Positions 1-12,465 of a stretch of 38,999 bases of DNA are shown piece by piece. Numbering within the stretch: the first letter of the stretch is position 1; every line of letters begins with the position of its first letter. This DNA comes from Ichthyophthirius multifiliis (Eukaryota; Ciliophora; Oligohymenophorea; Hymenostomatida). The notes below the pieces were generated by a model. It did not search any database. It saw only the letters and a program-made list of their open reading frames with translations, and was not told where the DNA came from. The stretch lies in assembly GCF_000220395.1 (NCBI RefSeq), contig NW_004086156.1:1-38999 (forward strand). Direction: 5' to 3'. The position numbers and the translations under genes are program-made.

Positions 1-660
1 ATATATATAAATTTATATTAATAAAATCATTTTTTATTTTTTTTAGTTTTTTTTATTTTTTTTTATTTTTTTAACTCTTTAATATCTTATTAATTATCTA
101 ATTCTTTATTTTCTTAAACTTTTTTATGCTCATTCTAAAAAGAATATTCGATATATATATATAAAAAAATACTTTAAAATTCAATTTTTCAGCGCATTAT
201 GGACAAACTCTAACTTTGACTAAAGCATTTTTATTTTAATTATTTTCTTTATAAGAGAAATTAACTTCATAACTATCTAAATTTTAACAATTATTACATA
301 TTTTATTTCCACATTTTATTTATCCTTTTCCTATTTAAACTTCTTATTTTGTTCTCCATCTCATTCCAATTCTATTCTTAAAAAAAATAATAATAATTAA
401 TTAAAAAGATTTAAAAATTTACTATCCTGATGTATGTCTAGATAAATCAACAATAGCATATTCTTTAAATAATTTATCATAATATTTTTTAGCTAATATA
501 TCTCCATATTCTTCTTAACTTGGATTATTTTATTTTATTTTTAAATCTTACTCTTCATCACGTAAAAATCTTTTTATAAAAATAAAATATAATTATAAAA
601 AATAATTTACTTATGATGATTGATTAAAATTTGTAAATCATTTACATTTTAATTTTACAT
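1..660 (-). CDS. FRA10AC1: FRA10AC1-family nuclear protein, partial at 3' end
   Basis: Homologue of the Fra10Ac1 family, a conserved nuclear protein found with spliceosomal material in other eukaryotes. Exons read complement 611-660, 423-569, 173-371 and 1-134. Introns of 41, 51 and 38 bp lie at 570-610, 372-422 and 135-172. The family core is clear once spliced: AKKYYDKLFKEYAIVDLSRH, then IGMRWRTKQEVQIGKGQ, then paired cysteines (CGNKIC), the SYEVNFSY segment, and ALVKVRVCPQCAEKLNF, giving a CxxxxC...CxxC zinc-binding pattern. The start is the ATG at 658-660, ahead of NDLQILINHHKFLRDEE, which matches the family's N-terminal region. The tail is lysine-rich, as in relatives, and no stop is reached before the window edge. 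The 51 bp intron is a multiple of three without TGA, so retention would keep frame; splicing it restores the family spacing. Family identity is firm; function is from family knowledge. Confidence 0.88.
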
Positions 661-1201
661 TTATTTAAAAAAAAAAAAAATTATATATAAAAAATGAAAA
701 TAAAAATCTAAATATAAATTAAATAAAGCATTAATAAAATATATAATATAAAAAATATATTAATATTAAAATAAATATAATAATATTATATAATTATTAT
801 TTATATTTAGATATATAATTTTTTTAAATATATTTTATATTTATATATATATTTATTAATTAATTTTTTTTTTTGCCTTTATAAATATTTTTTATTTTAT
901 TATATATATAATATTAATAAATAATTTTCTCCATATGTAAACATAAAATTTTTATTTTTTGTCTAATTATTAAATTTAATTATTATTTAAATTTATATAT
1001 ATATTTTTTATTAATATATATGTTATTTTATATTTAAATAATTTTTTTTTATTATAAAATATATATTTTTAATGTCTATTTTATATAAAAAAAAAACATT
1101 ACTTAAATTTTATTTAATTATAAATTATAAATAAAAAATAATTAAATAAATTTTTTATATATTAATTTCTAAAGAAAAAATATATTTTTTTTTTGATTTT
1201 T
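661..1201. other. Intergenic spacer
   Basis: About 540 bp of nearly pure A/T between the start of the FRA10AC1 gene and the stop of the large USP gene; both are on the minus strand. It should hold the FRA10AC1 promoter and the USP 3' end. I see no ORF, hairpin or RNA gene in it. Confidence 0.6.
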
Positions 1202-4200
1202 TCATTAATTATCATTATTATTTTATTAATGTCTATTTTCTTCAGTAAAAATTAATTATTTTTATTTTTTTTGATTATATTTTTCATTTTTTATAATATT
1301 TTCTTTCTTTTCATATTCTTCATATTCTTCATCTTCTTCATCTTCTTCATCTTCTTCATCCTCTTCTAATTATTCTTTATCTTGTTTTTCTTCTTCTTCA
1401 TCTTCTTCTTCATATTATCTTTCTTTTTCTTCCTCTTACTTTTCCTAATCATCGTATTCTTATTCCATAGTTTTTTATTTTTTATTATAACAATCTTCTT
1501 TTTAATCATTTTATTCTAAAATTACTAACCCTCTATTATTTTTTTCTATATTTTTAATAACATTCCAAGCCTAATCTTCTTCAAGTACATCTCCCTCATT
1601 AAATAAAGGTAATTCAAATGGAGTAACTTAAGACAAGAACCATTTTTAATTCTAATTAACCATAGAATAATTAAAAATAACACTAAATTCAAATGAAATT
1701 TTATAAATACCCCATTCACTTCCTAAATCTAGTTTTTAGAAGGCATAAATAACCTCATTTTATTTAGGTTTTATTAAAAATTAAATAGACGTTTTTGGCA
1801 AAACTTACGTATTATTATTTTCCTTAAGCACTTCGAATTTCATAATTAATTAAATATAATTCATAGTTTCATTTATAACTAAAATTTCACGAACGCAATC
1901 TTTATTAAGAAAAGTATTTTCCATATTTTCAACTAAAAATATATAAATATAAAATATTTAATAATAAAATACTTAATTCTGGTGTTTCTTTAAAAGAATT
2001 ATAATTAGAATATGAATTTTAATATTTTTATTTAAAAAAAGCATTCCAGGGTGATAAATTAGACATACAAGTAGTCATAATATAGCTATCTTTAACAATT
2101 TGACTATCATAAGCTTTGTTATGTGTACAAGCAGGATAATTATCACAAATATAAGTATTTACTTATCTTTCATAAATTCTAACTTTTTACCTGAATTATT
2201 TACTATATTATTTTTATTTTTGTTCATTTTTAAAATCTCTCCTATAGAAAATTCACATTCTTTAATTATTTTTAAATTTCTACTTTTTCCAATTGTATAT
2301 AGAGAATAAAATCCACAAAAACTACAATTATTAATACCTTCGAAGTCTTAAATACCCTCAAAAACATCAGTCTAAATCCCCATATTATTATAAAATTATA
2401 CCATTTTTTTCTAAAAACTCAAAACAGACTAAACTGAAATATCCGCATATGTTTTTTTTGGAAAATAACTATATTTTTATTTTACAGAATCATCCTAATA
2501 CTCGAAAACGAAATAAAAAATCAAATCGACAAATTTTCCGAAAAAACAAGAAGGAGAAGGCATTAAACAAATATAAGAAAGAACCTAAAAATCACAATTT
2601 GCTGCATTTAAAATAGCCAAAACGAATTAAATACAAGTATTATCTTACATTTTTCTAGTATTATGTATTAATTCTAATACACTCTTTGTTTAATCGTGAT
2701 TTAATGAACTCGTAAATACATAAAAAGAATCTAAAAGAGAATTCATTCCATAAGTTCCATAGAGATTAATAATTTATTTTCTATCATCTATATCATTATT
2801 CATAGTCTCTATTTTCGTGAAATTCTTGCATAAAATAGGCACTCCAAGTACCCATTCGAGTCTTTTTTGTTAATATTCATCTTTTATACACAAGAAATAC
2901 TATATAGCATTCGCATAAGGCTTTGAATCATCATATGTGACCCTAAAAAGGCCTGAAGTAATTGCCAAGGAAATAACTTCAGAACAAAATTGGTTTTTAA
3001 AGGCGAATTTTTCTAGTAAATTACCTAATACATGCTATTCTATTTTCTCGCTAGTAAATACTCTTTCCCAAAAAGCATTGGAAAAAAAGGCAATTTTTAA
3101 ATCATTACATAAGTCCATTTTTAGGGTGTTTTTTTCATGATTCGTGTTATATTTTTTGTCCAAAATAAATAAAATGAATTTTATTAAGGAATTATATGGT
3201 GGAGTCTCTAATCTCATATTTGAATTTACTATGTTTTTTTTCCTAATGTATTTTAAAGGAGAAGCTTCCATTAAGAAAAAATCAACAAAAAGATGAATAA
3301 ATTTATTTTAAAAGGCAAATTCTAATTATTATTTTCCGCAAAGTACAAAATTTCCCCAAAACTAGAAAAATTCTTCGATTTTATTTAAATGTTTTTAAGC
3401 TAAATCATGTAAAAATTCAATATTTAAATTCAAGAAATTCACTAAATTATTCGCCATTATTTATTTTTACTAATCTTCTTCATGATTCAATATATTTAAG
3501 TCATTAAAATTTATAATAATCTAAATACATAGAGAGTATATTTCACTTAAAAACTCACGAGTTTATTATTCTTAACTTTTTATTATATCTCCTTATAAAG
3601 CTCTTGGTTATATATTTTTAATGAAAAATTCGTACACATATTCAGGTGTTAATTTTAATAAAATTTTTAATCTTTTTGTCATTTCTTACATAATCTATAA
3701 ATATGTATATTTATATATATATATAAATATTTTTATTTTTTTAAACTTATTAATCTGACGATTTTTAAAATAAATCAAAAATAACTTTTGTATGAATATC
3801 AATTAAATTAATATTTTCTTATTTTTTTTCTTCTTAAATATCTTTATAATTAACATAATACCCATCTTTTTCACAATCCGAATTTAAAATTAAATCATCT
3901 GATAGTTATATTTAACTAAGTACATCTTTAACAAAATTATAAAAAATATCATTATATATATTTTTTTCTAGCATAAAAGTATTATTATCATTAATTACTT
4001 TCTAAAAAAGCCCACTATTATTATTATTATCATTATTTATCAATAATTTATCTTTAAATTCCTAAAATTCATAAAAATTCACAAAACTAGATATTTTGCC
4101 ACCTTCTTGTTATTAAACTTTCCTTACAAAATTAAATCCTTTTAAATCTTCTTCTTTTTCAAAAATTAATTCTAATTCTTTTTTGATCTTCTTCTCATAA

Positions 4201-7200
4201 ACCAATATATATGCACTTTTATAATTATCTTTACCCCTAAAAAGGTTAAAACTAACCCCTATATTTCCCCCAAAAGAATTTCCATCATCCTAGTCTCCAC
4301 TTTATCCCCCAAAACACTCATTTTCGATATTTTTGGCCGAAAACTCCTTAATCCTACTATCATTAAACTCCACCCAAGCATCATTAGTCCTATCTCCATA
4401 AAATTCTCCCCTATTAGTATCTATATAGGAATAATAATGTCCAGAATCTGCCGTTCCAGTATGTACAACAACCCCTGCCAACTCATATTCGAAATCACTT
4501 TCTTCACTTAATAAATCATTCATCATATAAGGCTTAAGATTTAACAAATGAGGAAATTCAAGTTTTGAATTAAGCTTAATATTTTACATGGAATCCAAAT
4601 CAAAGATGATTCTCTACAAATGCAAAATAAGTACGTTAGGCAATTTCGATAAATGTATATTCTTGATTACATCTACTTTTTTTTAGCAATTTTCACACTA
4701 AAAATCGGATATAGTTTCTCCCAAAATAAACTTATCTAAGCTTTCATTTAGATTCTTCATATTTTTCACTTCTAAACTCAAATTAAAAAATTTTTCAAAA
4801 TTCCTCTTTTTATGTCCACAATTTAGACACTATAATTAAGAGCAAGTCTTCCCGCCAAAAACACCTTCTAAAATCTTCTCAAAAGGCCCTCCTTTTAATG
4901 CATTCTCGACTTTGTCAAATATCATATTTAAAAATTCCTGTGCATCTTATTGAATTATAGTATTTACAGGCTCCCCGCTATAATCTTTAAACGAAAAGCA
5001 AAATTCTAAAGGATTATAATCTATTCTATCACTTAATTCTAAAAAAGCGAACATTTACTATAATTAATGGAAAACATTGTCATCGCATTAAATTTATTTC
5101 TTATTATATTCTGTTTGTACTATATTTTATTCCTTGCCGTCATTAGCCATTAAAATACCATATCTGAAAGTCGGAACCATATAGAATTACTACAACATAG
5201 CATTCATATAACATATACAACCTAAATTATAAATACCTACATATCCACATTCACTTCTGATTTCTCTTGCCCTTATATTTAGGTTATAATTGGGAAGTTT
5301 TTATAGTATGTTTGCTAAACCATCTTATATTAGTATATTTAAATTGGAAGGACAATCTTTACATAGAGATTTTAATAATTAATAGGAAGAAATACGGCTT
5401 TATTCGCCTTTACATTTCAAATTTTTGTCGAAAAGACACTTATTAAAGATTTCATTTATGAGTACTTTTCCATGAATTTCTTTCTCTTTTACGTCTAAAA
5501 TATTTACTATTCTATCTGAAAGGTTAATAAGTCCGATTAATACTTTTTCGTTTTTATTCTTTAAACGGGAGTTTTCGGTAGTTTTATGGGAAATTAAAAT
5601 CTGAGTAACTTCTTTTAATAACAAAGGGAAGTCAAAATCACCTCTTTTTTCTTATTTTTCATGCAAAGAGTCCAACAAAGAACAAAAAAGTTCGAAATAT
5701 TAAGTTGAAGTTTAAGCATTTTCTTCCTAGGTAACATTTTGCAGTTATTTTTTTAGAATTTTTAGTATTAATTTTATCAAAAAATGATGTTTTTAAGCCG
5801 CCAATACATATATGAAATTATTAAAATTTTTCCTAATATTTTAATTGTATCTATAAAAAAGACAAGAAATCAATAATTTTTAAAATTTCTCTTCTTTTTT
5901 TACAAAAAAGTTCTCACAAACATCTTTATTATTTAAAAAAATAGCTCCTAATAATAAAAAAGAATACTCAATGATAGTTCTATCTTCAATCTCTAATTTA
6001 TCAGCATTTACCTGAGTAGTAAAATAAATACAAAGTTAACATAATTAGTCCACCAGTTCGTCAAAATCGAATTTTTGTAAAATGATTTCATTTAATTTCT
6101 ACTCTTTTATATTCTTTACTAATTCTATGAAATCATCTCCTTATTCAAGCTAAGGTTTCACTTCATTATATATTTTTTCGTGAGAATTTCCCTTATCTTA
6201 TTAATCTTCTTCTAAAGCCTCGAATTTCCTGGCTTCATTTTCTAATAATTAATCTTTAATTTCGCTCTCTTTTCTTAAAAGTTAAGATTTCTCTTCTCTC
6301 TTATTTTTCCTAATTAAAAGTATTAAAGAAGGTAAAGATAAATGCCCTAAAGACATAATCCCAACCATTTTATATATATTAATTTCATTATTTACGCTCT
6401 GAAAAGCCGCCACTAAATATTTTTAAAACATCTTAAGTATAAACGAGAACATATATTTTTCAAAAGAATTACTCTAAATAATATTTAATTAAAGCTTTTA
6501 AAATTTCATAAACAAATTATTAAAACCCCCGCTTTTAATAAACCCGAAAGCCCAATTATTATTATTGCTATCCTTCCCCTAATAATCCATCAAATACTCC
6601 ATTAAATGTAAATTATACATCAATTTATATACCGAACTACTATCTAAAAAGCTTTCCCAATTTTCACACTACCTCAATTTCTAAAAAAGGCTCGGATTAA
6701 TAGGCAATCTACTTAAAAGTTTCCATACATTCGACGAAATCTCTTATTTATCCAAAAGTTAAAAAAGCAATTAGAAAAACTCCTCATTTTAACTTAAAAT
6801 ATACCTCGGTAATTTTTCAACACTAATCTATTCAATTCCTATTTCATCATATCTTTTTAAATCTCTCCTATAATGATATGACTCTAGATTTTTCCTCACG
6901 ATATCCGGCTTAGTCCTGCAAGCTTATGAATAGAATTCCACGAAATTATCCTCTAATAAATATCCTTTACTATCTTTATCATATTATTATAAGCAAGCTA
7001 CTATTCTCCTATCTGTAGGCAGACAATTATCATTAGTACACGAATTTGTGAATTAGGCAATTTCCTCAGCCTTCATTTTACCGTCTTTGGCAAATTACTT
7101 GAACCATTCTCTGAATATTTGGATTGCCAGGGGATTAATTTCTTAGTTTTCCAATACTAAAGCTGCTTCTTTTACAGCCGGAGCTCTTTTTTTAGAAACC

Positions 7201-10200
7201 AAAATTTTCGATCCGTTTTTTATTTTCAATTCATTAATTGACCTCCCATTATCTTTGGCTAATAAATCCATCTTCTAATCAACTAGATATAATTAGACTT
7301 CCTCCCAACTACATTTTATCATTAAACCTATTTAATATAATAAGTCTGTCAAAGAATCATTAGAGTAAATCTTCACTGTAAATTAATTAGCTGCATCCTG
7401 TATATAGAATTAAGCCGTACAATGAAAAGTCAATAATTCACCTCTAGATAAACATAAAAGGGACTTTAAACCTCCATTTCCTTTCTTTTCACTTTCATCT
7501 AGGATACTTTCTAAAATCAGGAGACATTTTTCGATTTTTTTCTATTCTTCTTTATTTTCTTATAGGTATTTGTATACTTTTTCATAATACTGGCTTTTAA
7601 TTAGTTCCTCTTCTTCCTAATTTATTTTATTAGAGTCGAAATTTGTATGCAAATTGTTCAAAAAATTCAAAGATTTTTTTACCAACTCTATATTCTCGTT
7701 CTCTAATATAATTTTCCATAATTCTTCGTTTCCGATTAGTTATTCGGGATTATCGCACATTATATAGTCAAATTCTAGATTATTTCTTTAATCTTCTTCA
7801 TTATTATTACAATTATAATTCGAATATGAATATAAAATTGATTTACCATAATTATTATAACACACTGGAGAATTTTTATTTAAAAATTTTCTCATTTTAC
7901 CTTCCGTTTCATTTATTATACAAAAAACGCTTTTAAAACAGTTAAAACCTTCAGGAGTAAGACTATCTAATCCTTCTTTAGAAGATAATTTTACATAAAA
8001 AAATTATTTTAAATCTTCATGTTTAATTGATAATCCTGAATTATTATTATTATTATTAATTCCAATATTATTCACAGTATTAATTTCTGAAAACCAAGTA
8101 TAGATTAATTCTTTTTCTTTCTGCATTAAACCTTCTATAACAACAGCATCCCAAACAGAGCAAATAATTTCAAAGGTAAGCATTATATCATTAGGTAATA
8201 TATTGTATACTTTTATTTATTTAAATGAAATAAAATTTAAAATTATATATATAAATAATATTTCTTTTAATAAATACCAAAATTTAAAAATTCAATTCTA
8301 GATTTAATTTAATCAATATAAGATGGTTTAATTGAATTAGTTTATTCTAACATTTATTCAGTAATATTTACATTTCCAAATTTTTATTTTAGTTCATTTT
8401 TAAAAATTCTAATGTTTTCAACAATAACTTTAACTATTTATTTTTCTTAATATAAAAATAAATAGCATCTTTTTTCGAATAAACATTATATTAAGAATAA
8501 TATATACTATCAATAATTTTAGTCATTATTTTTATTAAATTTAGTGTACTTTTAGAAGTCTTAAAAAAATAAAAATATATAGTAATAAAAAAATAATAAA
8601 AATACTCTTTATATTTCCTAAACACAACTTTCAAGTACTTATTATTTTGATTCTTTTTATTAATCATTACTAAAAGTATCAGAATAAGCCTTAATAACAA
8701 TTTCGACTATATTTGGTTAAATTTCATCACTTCTTTCAATAATTTTCCAATAAAAACTTCTCACATCGTCTTACATATCGACTCCTTTATAAGTACTTTT
8801 TCCAATTTCTTATAACAATTCAATATCTTCAGTACAAATACTAGCTGGTTCAATGTCAATAATTTTTCTAATAAAGAATTAAATAATATCCTTAGTAAAG
8901 TTCTATACATAAAATGAATCCGACAATAATTTATAAACTGCCAATTTAAGTTCTGTGTCTTTTTTTTAGTCAAATTCCATAAAATATCTAAATGTTCATC
9001 CTTAACCATCTATTCATTTAACATAAATTTAAAAAAATCATAAGATTTCTAAATAAGTTAACATTTCTACGGATTAAAAAGCCTTTAAAAAATTTTATTT
9101 TCCTCTACCCACCCTTTTAATTCTTCCGGTTACATAGTATCCACATTTTTATCATTTCGAATACAAGTTAAAACTTCCATTATAGTTTTCAAACCTTAAA
9201 GTTATGTTTTTATGAACTCAGAATTGAAAGACTATAACGCCATTTATAAATTAAACTTTTCTAAAATTTCTATTTTTTATCCTATAGAGAAAACCCTTTT
9301 AATTAAACTACCTAAACCTCTATTAACCAAATCGATTTTTTCCTTTGTGAAATTTCTTAAATTACTTGCAGGACTTTCCAGGACATTTTTTTAGACTGCA
9401 TAAATTAATTCATTAGAGTATTTCTTTGCAAAATTACAATGAAAAATACCCTAAATTTAATCAAACATATTCATATAGGAAGCTAAAAAATCAATTTAAC
9501 ACCATTCATTTTCATTGAAATTTGCAATTTTTTCTTTTATTAATTTAAATCCGCCTTTTTTCCCGAACTTATTTACAGCACTTATTAAAAAAAATGACGT
9601 GCAATAATTTCTCCGAGGAACAGCAAATATTTCCTCTTCTAAATTTTCACAAATCTATACCCGATCTGAAAAATCGTCAATCATTTCTTCTTAATTATTA
9701 TTTGTGGAAGCTTTCGTGTATACTTTTTTAGCTTGAGTGCCTAATTTTTACAAACGAGGATTAGTTACATCCATCCATTCATCATATTAAGCCTACCAAC
9801 CGAAAAATCTTCCTTTCTAATCTGTTTTAACTCCATTCTCATCATAATATCTATACCCTTTATAATAAAAAATAATTTCCATATTTAAAAAAACAAAAAA
9901 ACATAAAAACAAATAAACCTATAAAAATAAATAATTCATCTCCATCATTTTTCAAATCAAAAACAGTACATTTATACCAAACATGAGAATTATCACAACA
10001 ATCAACTAAATCTCCTTTATTAATTTAAAATCTCCAATCCCAATCATCATCTGGGCACATAGATTTAAACGGCCTAATTTCAAATCCATATCTCCAAACT
10101 TATTTATTATAATCAATCGAAGTATTTAAGAATTAAAGTTATATATATTCTTCATTACATTTAATTATTTTTGCCCTACTCCAGCTATTTTTATAATAAA

Positions 10201-10840
10201 TATTTTCCGTTTTAATTGCATCTACGAAATCTCCGATTTTCAAAGAAGCTTAAAATTAATGAAACGAATTAGAAACTGGAAATAGCTATTGAATATAAAA
10301 TATTTATGGATTAAGTTAATTTGTCTTAAAATAAAATTAATTTTTGTTGAATATATATGAAAGCATTTCTGATATGGCTAATGTTTATTTCTAGAATGTC
10401 GTTATGAATATATACAATGATTAAACTAATATTTAATTAGAAAGAATTAAAGTCGATTCATTCTCGAATGTCTTCTCGTCTATTAAATATTTCGCTATAT
10501 AAAAAAAAAATTCGTTCATAAAATAATCATATACTTTGTCGTCTTATAAATATACTTCTCGCCATCTATTCTTATTGTCATCATATAATATATTATTAAA
10601 ATTCAATAGAGTATAGAATTCTAATACTTTCTTCATATCGTTTTGGGTTTGAAGCTCATTATGACTATTTATTTAATATATATTTTTCTGTATTTATTTC
10701 CATTTTTATATTTATATTTCGTTGTATTTGTCATGTAAACACTATATTTTTTCCTTTTTAATTGGATATATATGCTCTTCCCATAGTTCGTCTAAGTTAT
10801 ATGTTTTTATTTAATTTTAATAATCTGTATTATTATACAT
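1202..10840 (-). CDS. Giant USP9X/fat-facets-type ubiquitin carboxyl-terminal hydrolase
   Basis: Deubiquitinase of the C19 family, about 3103 residues; human USP9X has about 2570. Exons, complement: 9919-10840, 8606-9857, 8508-8559, 8278-8445, 3747-8209, 1973-3694, 1202-1932. The start ATG is 10838-10840. Residues about 198-333 look like a tandem Tudor/chromo-barrel module (KIGDFVDAIK ... GWQAQYDEWM). Helical repeats follow, with the USP9X-like EHLDILWNL. A ubiquitin-like domain lies near 1058-1136 and an EF-hand-like loop DKDSKGYLLEDNF near 1206. The catalytic domain is about 1790-2135: Cys box NLGCICYMNA, finger CLNC/CENC, His box VHTGTADSGHYYSYI, WVEFNDSRI, ECFGG and AYILVYEK. A C-terminal USP9X-like helical region follows, ending in an acidic EEED-rich tail. 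Reading in one frame breaks at two A-runs (8959-8967 and 2227-2235); adding one base at each makes the exon total an exact multiple of three. Confidence 0.92.
2227..2235 (-). other. Frame slip in USP gene at T TTA AAA
   Basis: Upstream frame reads KECEFSIGEILK; downstream the protein-like frame reads NEQKQKQYSKQFRQKVRIYE and then a segment with CDNYPACTHN. The change is one base back at TTTTAAAAA, whose zero-frame codons give the heptamer T TTA AAA (UUUAAAA in RNA). A missing A in the run is the alternative. No GT...AG pair of a suitable length restores frame. Confidence 0.55.
8959..8967 (-). other. Frame slip in USP gene at A AAA AAG
   Basis: Upstream codons read EHLDILWNLTKKK; downstream, the protein-like frame reads DTELKLAVYKLLSDS, one base back. 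The switch falls on an eight-A run followed by G, whose zero-frame codons AAA AAA AAG form the canonical -1 slippery heptamer A AAA AAG. A single missing A in the assembly gives the same effect. No intron boundary fits here. Confidence 0.6.
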
Positions 10841-11498
10841 TTTTAGTATGTATGTTTATTTTTTATTATTTTTTTGTTATCTTTTTAATATTTAATTTTT
10901 TTTTTATTTTATTTTATTTTTTTTCCTTATTTTATTATATTTATATATATAATTTTTTCAGAAATTAATCATTTTCTTTAATTTATTTTTTTTATGAGGT
11001 TTTTTACTTTTATATAATATTTTATATAGTGTTTTCTAAAAAATTACTAATTAATAATATATATTTTAAATAAAAATTTACAAATAGATGATTTAGATTT
11101 TCTTTTCTAAATTATTTTCTATTTTTTATATATTAAAAATTTATAAGAATCACAAGTATTAAAGTTATTAAAAAATATATTTATATATAAAATAAATATA
11201 GTAATTATTTTTATTCAATCATTAATATTAATTTATATATATTGAAAAAATAAAAACTTAGTTTAACTTTTTATATATTAAAAATATATATGTATATTTT
11301 TTTTCATTTTTCTATTAATTTTTTTATTTTCTAGCAAAAAACTAACTAGTATTAAAAATTATTTTTATATCTTTTTATAAAATATTTTAGAAATAAAAAT
11401 AATTTTATAATATAAAAGCAAATATTAAATTTATTAAAATAAAAAAAAATATTAATAATTAAACTAATAATTTTTCACAACAAAAATTAAAAATAAAA
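10841..11498. promoter_or_regulatory. Divergent promoter spacer, USP / Whirly genes
   Basis: The two flanking genes start outward from this 658 bp A/T-only stretch, so it should carry both promoters. It has long T-runs on the plus strand near 10880-10930 and no recognisable motif. Small ORFs seen in it (for example 10762-10968) are T-rich low complexity and overlap the USP first exon on the other strand. Confidence 0.5.
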
Positions 11499-12465
11499 AT
11501 GATTAAAAATATATTTAAAAATTTAAACTAATCATTATATTTATATTAAAATAAGCCTTCATTTAATTTTAGCGAAACTTGGAATAGTGATTTTTTATTA
11601 AATAAAAATTCTTAATTTATTTATTTTTTAATAAAAAAGCAAAAAAAAAAAATGTCATAATAAAACCTTTTACAATAAATGTTGAAAATACAGTTTTTAG
11701 TGCAACTCCAATTAAAGTTGTTATATTAATATAATTTTTTAATAAATTAATATTATTTATTTAGGGAAAATATGGGCTTAATTCTGATTATATTACAGTT
11801 TTAAAAAACGGATGTATGTTAATTGAATTAATTCCCTCGTTAAAGGATGCGAACAATAAAGTTAATTAAAATAAAATATAAATTAAAAAAAAAAAAAATT
11901 AAAAAGATAGTTTTAGAATATCATAAAAGATTAAATTTTGCAATGAGCTTACATAATATTGGACAAGTTTTAGAAATTAATAAAGATTAAAATATAGACT
12001 TAAGTATTATACAAATATATATCCCAAAAATAAACTAATTTCATTATTAATTTTATATTGAATAGCAATAAAATACACTTTATCTACAAAATTAAAAAGT
12101 AAATAGATTCATTTTTCAAAAACATCCGAATAAAATTTTTTGAAACTCACATTTTTGTAAATAACTAAAGTAACATGTTAATATTTTTTTAAAAAAATCA
12201 TTATTAATATATATATATATATATAATAACAAAATAATATTTTTAATATATAAGGAAAATCTATAAGATGAAATAAAAGAAAAATAACTAGCAATAAATT
12301 TAAAAATTTCAGATTTTATAATATTTTAAGAATTATGCAAAGTAATTATTATTTCTACATATTTTATAATTTATATTCAAGTACGTTGTTCCTTATATGA
12401 TTGGATGGTAAGCATTAGCATCTTATGACTATGCGGAAAAAGACTCTATAGATGATAGAGTATGA
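11499..12465 (+). CDS. Whirly-family single-stranded DNA-binding protein
   Basis: Seven exons: 11499-11586, 11640-11716, 11765-11860, 11907-12003, 12066-12169, 12255-12341, 12382-12465; 633 nt, 210 residues. Introns are 40 to 85 bp. The spliced protein follows the Whirly fold order. FSATPIKGKYGL aligns with the plant KGKAAL motif. GCMLIELIPSL aligns with the GVMLLEFAPAI strand. EYHKRLNFAMSLHNIGQVLE matches the WDRKQLFALSVTEVG region. A strand-turn-strand section follows (TIKYTLSTKL ... FLKLTFLQITK), and a C-terminal helix ending YVVPYMIGW matches LPHIMGW. Plant Whirly proteins form tetramers that bind single-stranded DNA in organelles and repress error-prone repair. The leader MIKNIFKNLNQSLYLYQNK is basic and free of acids, so mitochondrial import is likely. 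The first intron uses a GTGATT donor and is the least certain join. Confidence 0.8.

Noticed and set aside
1202-1924. Separate 240-residue acidic gene
   Set aside because: A 40 bp intron at 1933-1972 joins it in frame to the USP coding sequence, and its ATG follows the apparent USP stop by only four bases.
3035-3271. Small stand-alone minus-strand genes within 2900-9400 under the standard code
   Set aside because: They are pieces of the USP reading frame cut by TAA/TAG codons, which are glutamine here, or shadows of it.
10762-10968. 68-residue plus-strand ORF before the Whirly gene
   Set aside because: T-run low complexity, and its first part overlaps the USP first exon, which reads convincingly on the other strand.
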